Source of the DNA: Halalkalicoccus subterraneus
Lineage (GTDB): Archaea; Halobacteriota; Halobacteria; Halobacteriales; Halalkalicoccaceae
Length of the DNA: 64,000 bases
NCBI RefSeq assembly: GCF_003697815.1
Contig: NZ_RDQG01000007.1
Location: 1 to 64,000 of the forward strand
Direction: 5' to 3'
Numbering within the stretch: the stretch's first letter is position 1; each line of letters begins with the position of its first letter. Shown here piece after piece: positions 34,639 through 42,839 of this stretch. Position numbers and translations under genes: made by a program. The notes under the pieces are model-generated. The model was not told where the DNA came from. It did no database searches and saw only the letters and a program-made list of their open reading frames with translations.

Positions 34639-35880
34639 ATGCCCTCACGGGGACAGGCCGAACTCGTGGGCGTCGTGTTGCTGATCGGGCTGACGATCAT
34701 CGGGACGACCGCGATCGTCGCGTTGGGGGCGGGGACGATCGCCGATTCGCGCGCGAGTGCCGAAGTCCAAAGCACCGAACACGCGATGACCCTGTTCGAC
34801 TCGACGGTCACGAACGTCGCGCTCGGTGATGCGCCCGTTCGAACCGTCCGGTTCGGTCGAACCGACGGCCGATTCGAACTCCGAGAGGACGTCGGAACGA
34901 TGCGGATCGAACACCACACCGAGGGGGGAGCGCCGCCGGTCGAGTGGAACGGGTGTGAGAGCGCCGCGGGCGTCTGCGAGATCGACCTCGGTGCGATGGT
35001 CTACACCCACGGTGGGACCGAACTCGCCTCTCAGGGCGGCGGCGTCTGGAAGCGTCAGGGCGGGGCGACGACGATGGGATCACCACCTGAATTCCACTAC
35101 CGCGACGGGACGCTGACGCTCCCGGCCGTCACGACGACGGGTACCGGAAGCGCGAGCGGCGCTCCGGCGGCGACGATCCGTCCGGCCGGTGGGAGCGAGG
35201 TCGCACACTCGGGCGCGATCGAGAACGGCACCGTCACGGTGACCGTCCGGAGCCCCTACTACGAGGGCTGGCGACAGCACTTCGAGGAGCGGACCACCGG
35301 GGTGGTCAGCGTCGACCACGACGACCACTCGGTCACCGTCGAGCTCGTCTCGACCGAGAGTCAGGGGCGGTTCGGGCTGGCGAGCAGCGACAACGCGATC
35401 TCGCTTCGGGGTCTGGCCGGCGAGGAACCGATCGAGCGATTCGAACTCACGCTCCATCCCTACGAGGACGATTCGAGCGGGTTCAACGGCCTCGACTGGC
35501 GGTTGCGCGACGAGGGGTCGGCGCTGGAACTGGCCTTCGAGAACCGGGATAACGCGGACGCGATCGACCTGACGGTCACGAGCCCGGACGGACGTGAATC
35601 GCACACCTTCGAGGACGCGTTCGCGGTCGACGGCCAGCGCGTCGAGGCGGACCTGACGGCCGACCGCGAAGCCGAGGGGGAGTCGCTTGACTCGCTGCTG
35701 AACCGCCATCTCGCCGCGGCGGGTCCCGACGTCACCTTCGCCGTCCACGACCGGGGGCGGGGAACGGACGACCGGATCAGCTACGAGCGCTCGTGGGGCT
35801 CCCTCGAATACGAGAGTTCGGGCCAGTCCATCGCGTATCTCCACGTCACCGAAAACGCGGTCGCGGTCCGGTTCAACTGA
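34639..35880 (+). CDS. Large pilin-like protein (DUF7289-type)
   Basis: A 413-residue protein with one N-terminal hydrophobic helix: SRGQAELVGVVLLIGLTIIG. The Arg-Gly followed by Gln and Glu at the junction resembles the class III (prepilin) signal cut by PibD. The long beta-rich rest (domains roughly 80-260 and 270-413, with ERFELTLHPYEDDSS) would lie outside. The ATG abuts the stop of the platform-protein gene, so it is co-transcribed with the ATPase. It may be the tip or main cargo of the machine. Its 3' end overlaps the convergent operon by 8 bases. Confidence 0.8.
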   Translation: MPSRGQAELVGVVLLIGLTIIGTTAIVALGAGTIADSRASAEVQSTEHAMTLFDSTVTNVALGDAPVRTVRFGRTDGRFELREDVGTMRIEHHTEGGAPPVEWNGCESAAGVCEIDLGAMVYTHGGTELASQGGGVWKRQGGATTMGSPPEFHYRDGTLTLPAVTTTGTGSASGAPAATIRPAGGSEVAHSGAIENGTVTVTVRSPYYEGWRQHFEERTTGVVSVDHDDHSVTVELVSTESQGRFGLASSDNAISLRGLAGEEPIERFELTLHPYEDDSSGFNGLDWRLRDEGSALELAFENRDNADAIDLTVTSPDGRESHTFEDAFAVDGQRVEADLTADREAEGESLDSLLNRHLAAAGPDVTFAVHDRGRGTDDRISYERSWGSLEYESSGQSIAYLHVTENAVAVRFN

Positions 35881-36580
35881 ACCGCACGCCGATATCGACC
35901 CGTACGACGTGGAGTTCGTCGGGTTCGAAGGCACATTCGACGGTCCGGTTCGACTCGCACGTACCGCCCCGCGACTCGAAATACTCCGTCCAGGCCCGCT
36001 CGTGTTCGGTCTCGACGGCGATCGTCACCGGCTGCTCAATGGAGGAGTACGAGTACTGCATGGTCCCGATTCGCTCGGCCCGGACCAGCACGGTCCGGTC
36101 GCCGCTCACCGCGGTCGCATCGACGTCGTACAGCTCGACCAGCCGGACGACCAGCCGCTCCTCGCCGATCACGAAGGAGGGCCGATGGGCCATCGAACCG
36201 CCCGCTCCCTCGCCTCTGAGCACGGCGCCGTTCCGGTAGAGGACGTCCGAACCGGTCCCCGAATCGTACACCAGCCGCCCCGACGCGGCGTCGACTACCT
36301 CGCCGCCGACCGAGACGCGTATCTCCTCGCCGCGCTCCACTCGCAGCCCCGCGTCCGCGAGGCTGACCGCCGTAGCCCTGCTCGGGGCGTTTCGCCGCGT
36401 GATCGCCTCGACGTCGTCCGCGAGCACGTCGAAGGCGCGCTCGGCGTTGTTCACCCGTTCGGCGTCGCGCGCGTCGGTCAGGCTCGCCGTGCCCGCCGTG
36501 TAGACGACGCCGAGCGTCGTCACCACGAGCGCGAAGATCAACACGAACCCGACCATCTCGCTCACCCCGCGATCAGCCAT
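35873..36580 (-). CDS. Pilin-like protein with class III-type N-terminus
   Basis: A 235-residue protein beginning MADRGVSEMVGFVLIFALVV, the closest in this set to the classic haloarchaeal pilin signal (RGVSPVIGVIL type). Cleavage after Gly 5 would leave a hydrophobic helix starting Val-Ser-Glu. The exterior part has beta-rich stretches (GEEIRVSVGGEVVDAAS, GEERLVVRLVELYDVDA) and two Cys near the C-terminus (TCESNRTVECAF) able to form a disulfide. The start at 36580 is preferred over the ATG 21 bases earlier. It is the last gene of a five-gene overlapping minus-strand operon. Confidence 0.8.
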   Translation of the reverse strand: MADRGVSEMVGFVLIFALVVTTLGVVYTAGTASLTDARDAERVNNAERAFDVLADDVEAITRRNAPSRATAVSLADAGLRVERGEEIRVSVGGEVVDAASGRLVYDSGTGSDVLYRNGAVLRGEGAGGSMAHRPSFVIGEERLVVRLVELYDVDATAVSGDRTVLVRAERIGTMQYSYSSIEQPVTIAVETEHERAWTEYFESRGGTCESNRTVECAFEPDELHVVRVDIGVRFS

Positions 36581-37007
36581 TCCGCACCTCGATCGTTCCA
36601 TCCTCGAACGCGATCACGACGGGCCCGCCGCCGAGCGACCCCGAGCCCGCGATCTCCACGTCGCGTTCCGCGACGAACGACACCGTAACCGGGTCGTCCG
36701 CACGCTCGCCCCGCAGGACGAGCCGCTCGCCGTCGATCTCGATGCGATAGGTGGCCCCGGCGACGGCGGCCGGAAGCTCCCGCTCGAGTTCGACGGTCGA
36801 TCCGGTTCGCGCGAGGCGGTCGACGGTCGCGAGGTCGGCCGCGAGGCGCTCGCCGTGGACGGTCAGCTCCCCCGTCGTCGCCTGCTGGCGCTGGTCGTCG
36901 ACGACGGAGCCGGCGGTGATGAACAGCCCGGAGACGAGGATCGTCGTGATCGACAGCGTCAGCACGTAGCCGAGCGCCACCGACGTCGCCCGCTCGGAGC
37001 GGCTCAT
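36573..37007 (-). CDS. Small pilin-like protein (DUF7266-type)
   Basis: A 144-residue protein beginning MSRSERATSVALGYVLTLSI, then one hydrophobic helix to about residue 32 and a beta-rich outer part (ATYRIEIDGERLVLRGE, VTVSFVAERDVEIAG). The Arg-Ala-Thr junction before the helix resembles a prepilin-type site. It overlaps its upstream neighbour by four bases and its downstream neighbour by eight. I recognise it as a haloarchaeal DUF7266-like protein; the number is from memory. Confidence 0.75.
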   Translation of the reverse strand: MSRSERATSVALGYVLTLSITTILVSGLFITAGSVVDDQRQQATTGELTVHGERLAADLATVDRLARTGSTVELERELPAAVAGATYRIEIDGERLVLRGERADDPVTVSFVAERDVEIAGSGSLGGGPVVIAFEDGTIEVRNG

Positions 37008-37408
37008 CGTCTCCCCTCCGACGTGACGGCGATCGTCCCGGAGCGGTAGGTCAGCGCCGCGGTCTCGTAGGTGACCTCGATCACCGCCTCGTCCGTCGCG
37101 ATCTCGACGATCTCGACGTCGACGGTGGCCCCCGAGCGGACCTCGTGGGCGAGGACCTGCTCGGCCCACGATTCGATCGCGGCTTCGAACGATCCCTCGT
37201 CGCTCGTGGGAAGCGTCGCGGCGACGTGTGCGACGGCGAGGTCCTCGGCCGCGAGCGCGTCTCGCTCGCCGACGTCGGTCGTTCGCGTCCCGACGCCCTC
37301 GGCGTAGATGACGCCGTTGAGCACGAGCGCGAGCACGACGAACGTGGCCGCGATCGCGAACCCGGCGACCAGAACGAGCTGCCCGCGTTCGTCGGCTACA
37401 GCCGCCAC
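37004..37408 (-). CDS. Small pilin-like protein (DUF7261-type)
   Basis: A 134-residue protein beginning MAAVADERGQLVLVAGFAIA. The Arg-Gly-Gln junction is followed by a 20-residue hydrophobic helix, then an acidic linker and a beta-rich C-terminus (ATVDVEIVEIATDEAVIEV). It overlaps the downstream gene by four bases (ATGA) and the upstream one by 13. No enzyme motif is visible. A minor-pilin role is inferred from the shared layout and operon. Confidence 0.75.
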   Translation of the reverse strand: MAAVADERGQLVLVAGFAIAATFVVLALVLNGVIYAEGVGTRTTDVGERDALAAEDLAVAHVAATLPTSDEGSFEAAIESWAEQVLAHEVRSGATVDVEIVEIATDEAVIEVTYETAALTYRSGTIAVTSEGRR

Positions 37409-37980
37409 ACGACCACCTCCACCTCGACGACGGCGTAGAACGACGACTCGCCGGCGGGCTCGACGTAGAACGACTCCGAATCGATCAGGGAAACGCCCGT
37501 CGCGGACCCGTCCGGACCGCGCAGTTCGTCGTCCCCGTACAGGGTCAACAGGCGGGTGGCGCTCGCGGCGTGATCGCTCGGCTCGCCGGAGTGTACGACG
37601 CGCCGACTCTCCCTCGCCCCTCCGTCGGTCGGGTAGTGGACGTAGAGGTTGTAGGCGATCCCGCGGTCTGCGAACGTGGCGTCGAGACGCTCGCCGAGGG
37701 CGGTGTCGAGCTCGCCCGGCGCGTACTGCTCACCCGGTTCGAGCCCGTGGAACGCCCTCGTCTCGTTGTCCCAGTGGAGGACCGTTGGCCCGAGTTCGTC
37801 CTCCCCGTCCGCGATCCGGAGGGCGTCCTCGGTGGCGGTCCGCTGTTGGTTCTCGATCCCCTGGCTCGACGTGCTGGCTGAAAGCGGCGTCACCGCCGTG
37901 ACCTGCATCGCGAAGAGCAGGCTCGTGACCAGGAGCGCCGCGGCGGCGAACGCCTCGAGGGTGTGGGCCTGTCCGCGCAT
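37396..37980 (-). CDS. Small pilin-like protein (DUF7288-type)
   Basis: A 194-residue protein beginning MRGQAHTLEAFAAAALLVTS. Arg-Gly-Gln lies directly after the start Met and the hydrophobic helix runs to about residue 32. The outer part includes RIADGEDELGPTVLHWDNET and IAYNLYVHYPTDGG. Its start shares one base with the stop of the gene before it. The upstream ATG (27 bases earlier) is rejected because the Met at 37980 places the Arg-Gly-Gln signature at the usual site. Confidence 0.77.
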   Translation of the reverse strand: MRGQAHTLEAFAAAALLVTSLLFAMQVTAVTPLSASTSSQGIENQQRTATEDALRIADGEDELGPTVLHWDNETRAFHGLEPGEQYAPGELDTALGERLDATFADRGIAYNLYVHYPTDGGARESRRVVHSGEPSDHAASATRLLTLYGDDELRGPDGSATGVSLIDSESFYVEPAGESSFYAVVEVEVVVWRL

Positions 37981-38447
37981 CACCACACCTCGACGACGAG
38001 TTCGCACGTCTCGTCGTCGTACAGCACCGTGCGGCGCGTCACCGTCGTCTCGCCGAACTCTCGCGGCGGATCCGGGCCCCGTTCGAGGCGTTCGGCCGGT
38101 CCGTCGAGCGTGACGGTGACCCGGATCGGCTCGGAAACTCCGAGTTCGTCCCGCAGATCTGCCGCGTCGTCGGCGCCATCGAAGAACGCTTCGACGGCGT
38201 CGTCGTCGAGCACCCCTGGTTCCGCCGCGAGGCGGTCCTCGGCGAGGTGGCTCGCGGTTCGGTCCGCGACGACGGGGTGGGCCGGCTGGCCGTTCGTAAA
38301 GGGCACGAGCATCTCGGGGACGAACGAGAAGACGAACCCGATCACGAGGAGGAACGTCACGGTCCCCACCAGATAATCGACGGTCAGTTGCGCTCGCTCG
38401 TCCGACCGTCCCGCCCCGTTCCGTCGTTCCCTGTCCATGGTGACCAT
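37980..38447 (-). CDS. Small pilin-like protein (DUF7287-type), first gene of operon
   Basis: A 155-residue protein. After a charged N-terminus comes RAQLTVDYLVGTVTFLLVIG, an Arg-Ala-Gln junction followed by a membrane helix. The outer part is acidic (LRDELGVSEPIRVTVTLDG, RTVLYDDETCELVVEVW) with one Cys. Two ATGs compete: 38447 and 38438; the TATA box at 38466-38474 lies about 22 and 31 bases before them. It heads the five-gene minus-strand operon that faces the ATPase operon. Confidence 0.75.
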   Translation of the reverse strand: MVTMDRERRNGAGRSDERAQLTVDYLVGTVTFLLVIGFVFSFVPEMLVPFTNGQPAHPVVADRTASHLAEDRLAAEPGVLDDDAVEAFFDGADDAADLRDELGVSEPIRVTVTLDGPAERLERGPDPPREFGETTVTRRTVLYDDETCELVVEVW

Positions 38448-38460
38448 CGTCGCCGTTCGC

Positions 38461-38494
38461 TACGTATATATAATTTTAACAGTATAAAAATACT
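38461..38494. promoter_or_regulatory. Divergent promoter region between the pilin-like operon and a zinc-ribbon gene
   Basis: This 34-base AT-rich patch holds TTATATATA on the minus strand (about 38466-38474), well placed for a leaderless start of the pilin-like operon, and AGTATAAAAATACT (38481-38494), a palindromic TATA-like block that can serve the + strand gene with a short leader. Confidence 0.55.
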
Positions 38495-38560
38495 ATGAAT
38501 AAATTGTCGAACGGGTGGAACACCACCGCGCTTATCGCGGCGGGCGAAGTAGGGGAGCCG

Positions 38561-38755
38561 ATGGCGAAATGGAAGTGTGATGCGTGCGGGACGGTTCACC
38601 GCCGGAACCCGAGCAAGTGCCGTTCGTGTGGGAACACGGTATTGAGCCCGTATCACGGCGACGGGGGCGGACGCCTCGACGACCGGCGGGTGCGGTACGG
38701 GCTGATCGCGCTCGCGGTCGTCGTCGCGGCGCTCGTGGTGATCGTCGCCCTGTAG
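38561..38755 (+). CDS. Small zinc-ribbon membrane protein
   Basis: A 64-residue protein: a zinc ribbon with two CxxC knuckles (KCDACG at 4-9, KCRSCG at 18-23), a short linker and a C-terminal membrane helix (GLIALAVVVAALVVIVAL). I recognise it as a haloarchaeal DUF7577-like family. The ATG at 38561 is chosen because the frame before it (MNKLSNGWNTT...) is not of coding composition. It is divergent from the pilin-like operon and convergent with the MATE gene. Function unknown. Confidence 0.75.
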   Translation: MAKWKCDACGTVHRRNPSKCRSCGNTVLSPYHGDGGGRLDDRRVRYGLIALAVVVAALVVIVAL

Positions 38756-38758
38756 CCG

Positions 38759-40234
38759 TCAGTCCCCGGGCGTCCCCTGCGGCCCGTACGACCGGCTGAT
38801 GACCTTCCACTTGCCGGTCGCGAAGCGATGGTAGTTGATGACGGCCGGAACCGCAGTCTCGGCGACGAACGCGAGGTACAGCCCCCAGAGGCCGAGCGAC
38901 GTGATCGCACCGAGGTAGGCAAGCGGGATGGAGAACGCGAACATCCCGATCGCCTGGCTGTAGAACGGCCAGCGCGTGTCGCCGCTGGCGTCGAGCGGGC
39001 CCGCAGCCCCTTTCGAGACGCCCTGGAGGACGGTCGCGACGCAGGCGGCATAGACCAGCGAGACGGCGATCGGCACCGTCGAGGTCGTGGGATCGTCGAC
39101 GAAGGCGAGTACGATCGGCTCGGCGAACAGGAAGATCAGTACCGCCGAGACGGCGTAGACCGCCACCGCGAAGCGGACAATCTCCCGGCCGTAAGCCTCC
39201 GCGGTGCGCTCGTCGCCGTCGCCCAGTTCCTGGCCGACGAGGCTCGAAGAGGCGAGGCCAAAGCCCCAGCCGGGCGTGTTCATGATCCCCCAGATCCGCC
39301 GGGCGATCACGTACGCCGCGGCGGTGTTCTGGCCGAAGACGTCGACGATCGCGAGCAGCGGGAAGTCCGCGAGCCGCCAGGCGAGGTTCCGGCCCATCAC
39401 TGGCAGGCCGATCGAGACGAGCTGGCGAACCATTCCGCCGTCGAGATAACGGCCGGTCGGGGAGACGGTGACCGGGAACGCCCCGACGACGGGCGCTCGG
39501 CCGAACACCAGCCCCGTCGCGAACGTCGCGGCGACGACGACGTTCGAGAGGACCGTCCCGATCGCCGCGCCGACGACGCCCATGTCGAGCCCGAATATCA
39601 ACACGGCGTTGATCCCGACGTTCACGGCCGCCCCGCCCGCCCGCGCGAGCATCGCGGTGTAGGCGTCGTCCGCGCCGACGAGCGTCCGGCTGCCGATCAG
39701 GTTCAGCGCCGCAAACGGAACCCCCACCGAGACGACCCGCAGGTATCGACTCCCGAGTTCGATCGCCTCGGGGTCGTTGCTGATCAGGTCGAGTAGTCCC
39801 GTCGAAAAGGCCCACAGGCCCGCGGTGACCGGGAGGGTGAGAACGACGACCAGCAGGGCGCTCGATCGCACCGCCCGCCCCAATTCCCCATCGGCGTCCG
39901 CGCCGAACGACTGGGAGACCAGCGCGATCGTCCCGCCGGCGACCCCGCCGCCGACCGCGAAGGCCAGCCCCCAGTACGATCCCGCAAAACCCACGCCCGC
40001 GATCGCCCCCGAGCCGGCCGCGATCCCGACCATCGCCACGTCGACCGCGTTCTTCGACATCCGGGCGATACCCGTCACTACTCGTGGCCACGCCAGATCC
40101 GTGATCCGGCGCGCGCGGTGACGGTCGATCAGGCCGGCGCGCGTGAGCGCCAGCCCGACCCACAGAATGAGCACTTTGACGGGGTTCGAAACACGGCTCA
40201 CAGAACTCGCCCAAACTAGCCGATTCGGCATCAA
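38759..40234 (-). CDS. MATE family efflux transporter
   Basis: An approximately 490-residue, 12-segment MATE exporter of the haloarchaeal type. Conserved spans are MSKNAVDVAMVGIAAGSGAI, GGTIALVSQSFGADADGELG and VGQELGDGDERTAEAYGREI in the second half. MATE proteins expel drugs or metabolites using sodium or protons. The exact start is uncertain: the ATG at 40234 is used, but an internal GTG (VKVLILWVGLALTRAG) about 18 codons later fits homologues as I remember them. It converges on the zinc-ribbon gene with a 3-base gap. Confidence 0.88.
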   Translation of the reverse strand: MMPNRLVWASSVSRVSNPVKVLILWVGLALTRAGLIDRHRARRITDLAWPRVVTGIARMSKNAVDVAMVGIAAGSGAIAGVGFAGSYWGLAFAVGGGVAGGTIALVSQSFGADADGELGRAVRSSALLVVVLTLPVTAGLWAFSTGLLDLISNDPEAIELGSRYLRVVSVGVPFAALNLIGSRTLVGADDAYTAMLARAGGAAVNVGINAVLIFGLDMGVVGAAIGTVLSNVVVAATFATGLVFGRAPVVGAFPVTVSPTGRYLDGGMVRQLVSIGLPVMGRNLAWRLADFPLLAIVDVFGQNTAAAYVIARRIWGIMNTPGWGFGLASSSLVGQELGDGDERTAEAYGREIVRFAVAVYAVSAVLIFLFAEPIVLAFVDDPTTSTVPIAVSLVYAACVATVLQGVSKGAAGPLDASGDTRWPFYSQAIGMFAFSIPLAYLGAITSLGLWGLYLAFVAETAVPAVINYHRFATGKWKVISRSYGPQGTPGD

Positions 40235-40333
40235 AGCCCTTGGTTACGCGGCAGTCGAGGCCGGTTTCAGGATGGCTCGCATTCCCACACGATGGATGGA
40301 TACCCTAATGCTACCGCGTGCAGTACCGTCCCG

Positions 40334-40519
40334 ATGATGACGGAACCCGAACAGGAGAAGAAGAAGGCGGTCGCGGTCTGTGACGGCTGTGGCGAACTGG
40401 TACCCGTACGTGTCTGGCCCGATGAGACGGTCCACCCCATCGGGTCCGAGGGAGGCTGTTGTGGGGAGACCGACTACCGGATCCTCGAGGACGGGAAGTC
40501 GGCCGCGGCGTTCGAGTGA
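40334..40519 (+). CDS. Small cysteine protein, haloarchaeal
   Basis: A 61-residue protein with a CxxC pair (VCDGCGELVPV) and a later Cys-Cys (EGGCCGETDY), suggesting a four-Cys zinc site. Two adjacent ATGs (40334 and 40337) are possible. The rest is acidic with no hydrophobic segment. It converges with the CinA-like gene, ending one base before that gene's stop. No function is known to me. Confidence 0.7.
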   Translation: MMTEPEQEKKKAVAVCDGCGELVPVRVWPDETVHPIGSEGGCCGETDYRILEDGKSAAAFE

Positions 40520-40520
40520 G

Positions 40521-41252
40521 TCACTCCTCGTCGACCTCGACGTGCCCGCGGAGCCAGTCGGTCGCCTCGACCAGCGCCTCGGGATCCGTCCCCGACAGTT
40601 TGATGCGGTTTTTCCCTTCGGTCGCGGGGTAGCTCCCGACCGCCACGTCGAAGCGCTCGCGCACGCCCGCCAGCGCGTCGAGCATCGACCCCTCGGGTTG
40701 GGGTGTGTAGAGCGTTCGTGAGTCGGTTTCGCCGCCGAACTCGGCGGCTACCGACGAGAACAGCGCCTTCATTTCGTCGGGCACGCCCGGGAACGCATAG
40801 ACGTTCTCGAGGACGCAGCCCGGACAGAGTCCCTCGGGGTTCAACAGGACGCGACTGCCCTCGGGCAGCGCGGCCCACGCGTCGACATCGATGTCGACGT
40901 CGTGGGCCGCCACCGTCTCCGGATTCGCGTCGCGGTAGGCCGCCACCGACTCGATGACGTCCTCGCGGGCGGTCTCGTCGACGACGAGGGCGCGGTCGAA
41001 GGCGGCCGCCAGCGCGTCGGCGGTGACGTCGTCATGGGTTCCGCCCAGCCCGCCAGTGACGATCACGGCGTCGAAGCGGTCGCTCCAGCGCTGTAGGACC
41101 TCGACGATGAGATCGTGATCGTCGGGGACGGTGAGGATGCGCGCGACGGTCGCACCCCGATCGGTCAGCTCGCCCGCAAGCCACGTCGCGTTCGTGTTCT
41201 GGGTGTCCCCCGCGAGCACCTCGTCTCCGACGGTGAGAATGGCGACTTCCAT
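40521..41252 (-). CDS. CinA/MoaB-like molybdopterin-binding domain protein
   Basis: A 243-residue protein with the MoCF-biosynthesis (MPT-binding) fold: MEVAILTVGDEVLAGDTQNT at the N-terminus, DAVIVTGGLGGTHDDVTADA around 60-80 and NVYAFPGVPDEMKALFSSVA around 150-170. These are the hallmarks of the N-terminal domain of CinA. The C-terminal PncC-like nucleotide amidohydrolase domain is absent, as in many archaea. Pyrophosphatase activity on ADP-ribose-like compounds is known for CinA relatives; the role here is not shown. Confidence 0.88.
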   Translation of the reverse strand: MEVAILTVGDEVLAGDTQNTNATWLAGELTDRGATVARILTVPDDHDLIVEVLQRWSDRFDAVIVTGGLGGTHDDVTADALAAAFDRALVVDETAREDVIESVAAYRDANPETVAAHDVDIDVDAWAALPEGSRVLLNPEGLCPGCVLENVYAFPGVPDEMKALFSSVAAEFGGETDSRTLYTPQPEGSMLDALAGVRERFDVAVGSYPATEGKNRIKLSGTDPEALVEATDWLRGHVEVDEE

Positions 41253-41312
41253 CGGGAGTACTGCGGTGACTCGCGACCAAAAGCCTGCGGTCGGCGGCAG
41301 GACCGTCGTCGA

Positions 41313-41750
41313 CTACAGCGAGATATGCGAGGTCGAACTCGGGCCGCCGTCGCCGTCGTCGTCGCTCAGGCTCGGTCCCTCGTAGAGAAAGCGTGCGTCC
41401 TCGTCGGTGAGGTAGACCTGTCCGTCCTCGACCTCCGTCTCGACGGAGACGAGCGTGGTTTCGGCGGCTTCGCCGTTGTCGCAGTAGCCCGAACAGGTGT
41501 CGAAGCTCGACCCGTGTTTCGGACAGATCACCTCGCCTCCTCGGAGGACCGCGCCGACGCCCTCACGGTAGAGTTTCTGAGCCTCGTGAGTACAGCGGTT
41601 GACCCAGGCCTCGACGGCCTCTCGATCGGGATCGCCGCAGGGAACGAGCAGCACTTCGGTGTCCTCATCGTAGTTGTCCCGCACTGTAAAGAGCCATGTA
41701 CCCTCCGCTTCGACCGTCTCGACGCTCGTCAGCCGGTGGCGATCGCTCAT
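41313..41750 (-). CDS. Rieske [2Fe-2S] domain protein
   Basis: A 145-residue soluble Rieske-type ferredoxin-like protein. The cluster ligands are C and H in WVNRCTHEAQKL (CxH) and CPKHGSSFD (CxxH), the two-box Rieske pattern. A further Cys pair follows (DTCSGYCDNGEA). No membrane anchor is visible, so it is a small electron carrier or a partner of an unlinked oxygenase, not a bc1-complex subunit. It stands alone between the CinA-like gene and an AT-rich gap. Confidence 0.9.
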   Translation of the reverse strand: MSDRHRLTSVETVEAEGTWLFTVRDNYDEDTEVLLVPCGDPDREAVEAWVNRCTHEAQKLYREGVGAVLRGGEVICPKHGSSFDTCSGYCDNGEAAETTLVSVETEVEDGQVYLTDEDARFLYEGPSLSDDDGDGGPSSTSHISL

Positions 41751-42000
41751 AACGGTGCGTGGGACGGGAGGGGTTTAGATATCTCGTTCCGACAGCGTCC
41801 CCTCCGTGGAGCGTTTCTGGCCCGGTTCCGTTCGCTACAAAACTCCGTTTCAATTGTAAATACCTTTAAAAAAATAGATACAACTTCTCAATTATATATT
41901 TGATAGTATAGTTATCCGAAAGGTTATTGTCAGTTAGCAATATATTTCGTGACATGGTCGAACCGGACACGATACGTCGGCTAGCAGAGGGATGGCGGTG
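41751..42000. other. AT-rich promoter gap
   Basis: About 250 bases with no gene beyond a 16-codon ATG frame at 41954. From 41850 to 41945 it is strongly AT-rich, with ATTATATATTTGATA near 41890-41905 and AATATATTT near 41939-41947 as TATA candidates for the lipoprotein gene. The AT-rich run continues the drop in GC that marks 41.8-43.8 kb. Confidence 0.45.
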
Positions 42001-42786
42001 ATGGTTTCACGCGGAACGGTCGCTGCGATCGTTTTCGCAGTCGTCCTCGTGATGAGTGGGGGATGTACCGGATTGGGGGACGACGGCGACGAGACCGAGA
42101 GTGGACCGGAGTCGGACGGGAACGGTGCGGCCCAAGACGGGGTCGATCCCGCTGATGACGGTGGCAGTGGTTCTGACGAATCGTCATCCACCACAGAGGG
42201 ATCTACCGAGTCCAACGAAACGGGCGATGAAGGGACGGTCGATAGTGATGAGTTGAACGAGGAGGAGGCTGCCGAAGAGAAGGACGAGGCTACGAACGAA
42301 AGTGAGGACACTGCGGTGTCCAGCGAAGGCGAAGGGGAAACGAACGGCCAGGATGATGACGGAGTGGACGAGGACGACGCTGCTGAAGGGGAGACGATGA
42401 ACGAACCGGATGACCAGGAAACCTCCGACGAGACGGCACAGACCGCCGACGTGACTGCTTTCGAGGAGTCGCTCCGGGACGAGGGGATCGACGTCTCCAG
42501 TGTCGAGCAGGAGGGAGACACCCTCTCTCTCGGTTATGAGACGAGTCGTACCGACGAGGAGGTAGTGGAAGCGGAGGGTGCCATAGTCGCGGGATCGTAT
42601 GCCGATCTCACGGGCGAGGGCTACGGGAGTGAGCGACTGGAGGCGACCATATATCATGCGACCACCGGCGAACGTATCGCCGACTACCACATCGAATCCG
42701 AGTGGGCAGAGCAGTACAACGACGGGGAGATCTCGTCGGCCGAGTACGAAGAGCGAGTCACAGCCACGATCGACACCCACGTCTGA
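42001..42786 (+). CDS. Acidic lipoprotein with conserved C-terminal domain
   Basis: A 261-residue secreted protein. A hydrophobic leader ends in lipobox SGGC (Cys about residue 22). Residues 25-140 are a disordered Asp/Glu/Ser/Thr linker (TEGSTESNETGDEGTVDSD). The C-terminal 110 residues form a folded domain: FEESLRDEGIDVSSVEQEG, LSLGYETSRTDEEVV and EATIYHATTGERIADYHIE. The plan matches many haloarchaeal surface lipoproteins; the domain's role is unknown. The start at 42001 is the second of two close ATGs, better placed for a signal peptide. Codon use is less GC-rich than in neighbours. Confidence 0.7.
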   Translation: MVSRGTVAAIVFAVVLVMSGGCTGLGDDGDETESGPESDGNGAAQDGVDPADDGGSGSDESSSTTEGSTESNETGDEGTVDSDELNEEEAAEEKDEATNESEDTAVSSEGEGETNGQDDDGVDEDDAAEGETMNEPDDQETSDETAQTADVTAFEESLRDEGIDVSSVEQEGDTLSLGYETSRTDEEVVEAEGAIVAGSYADLTGEGYGSERLEATIYHATTGERIADYHIESEWAEQYNDGEISSAEYEERVTATIDTHV

Positions 42787-42839
42787 TTCGGCCATCCGAT
42801 TCAAGCCGAACACAGGGACGATCCGCGAGTAGGATCCCC

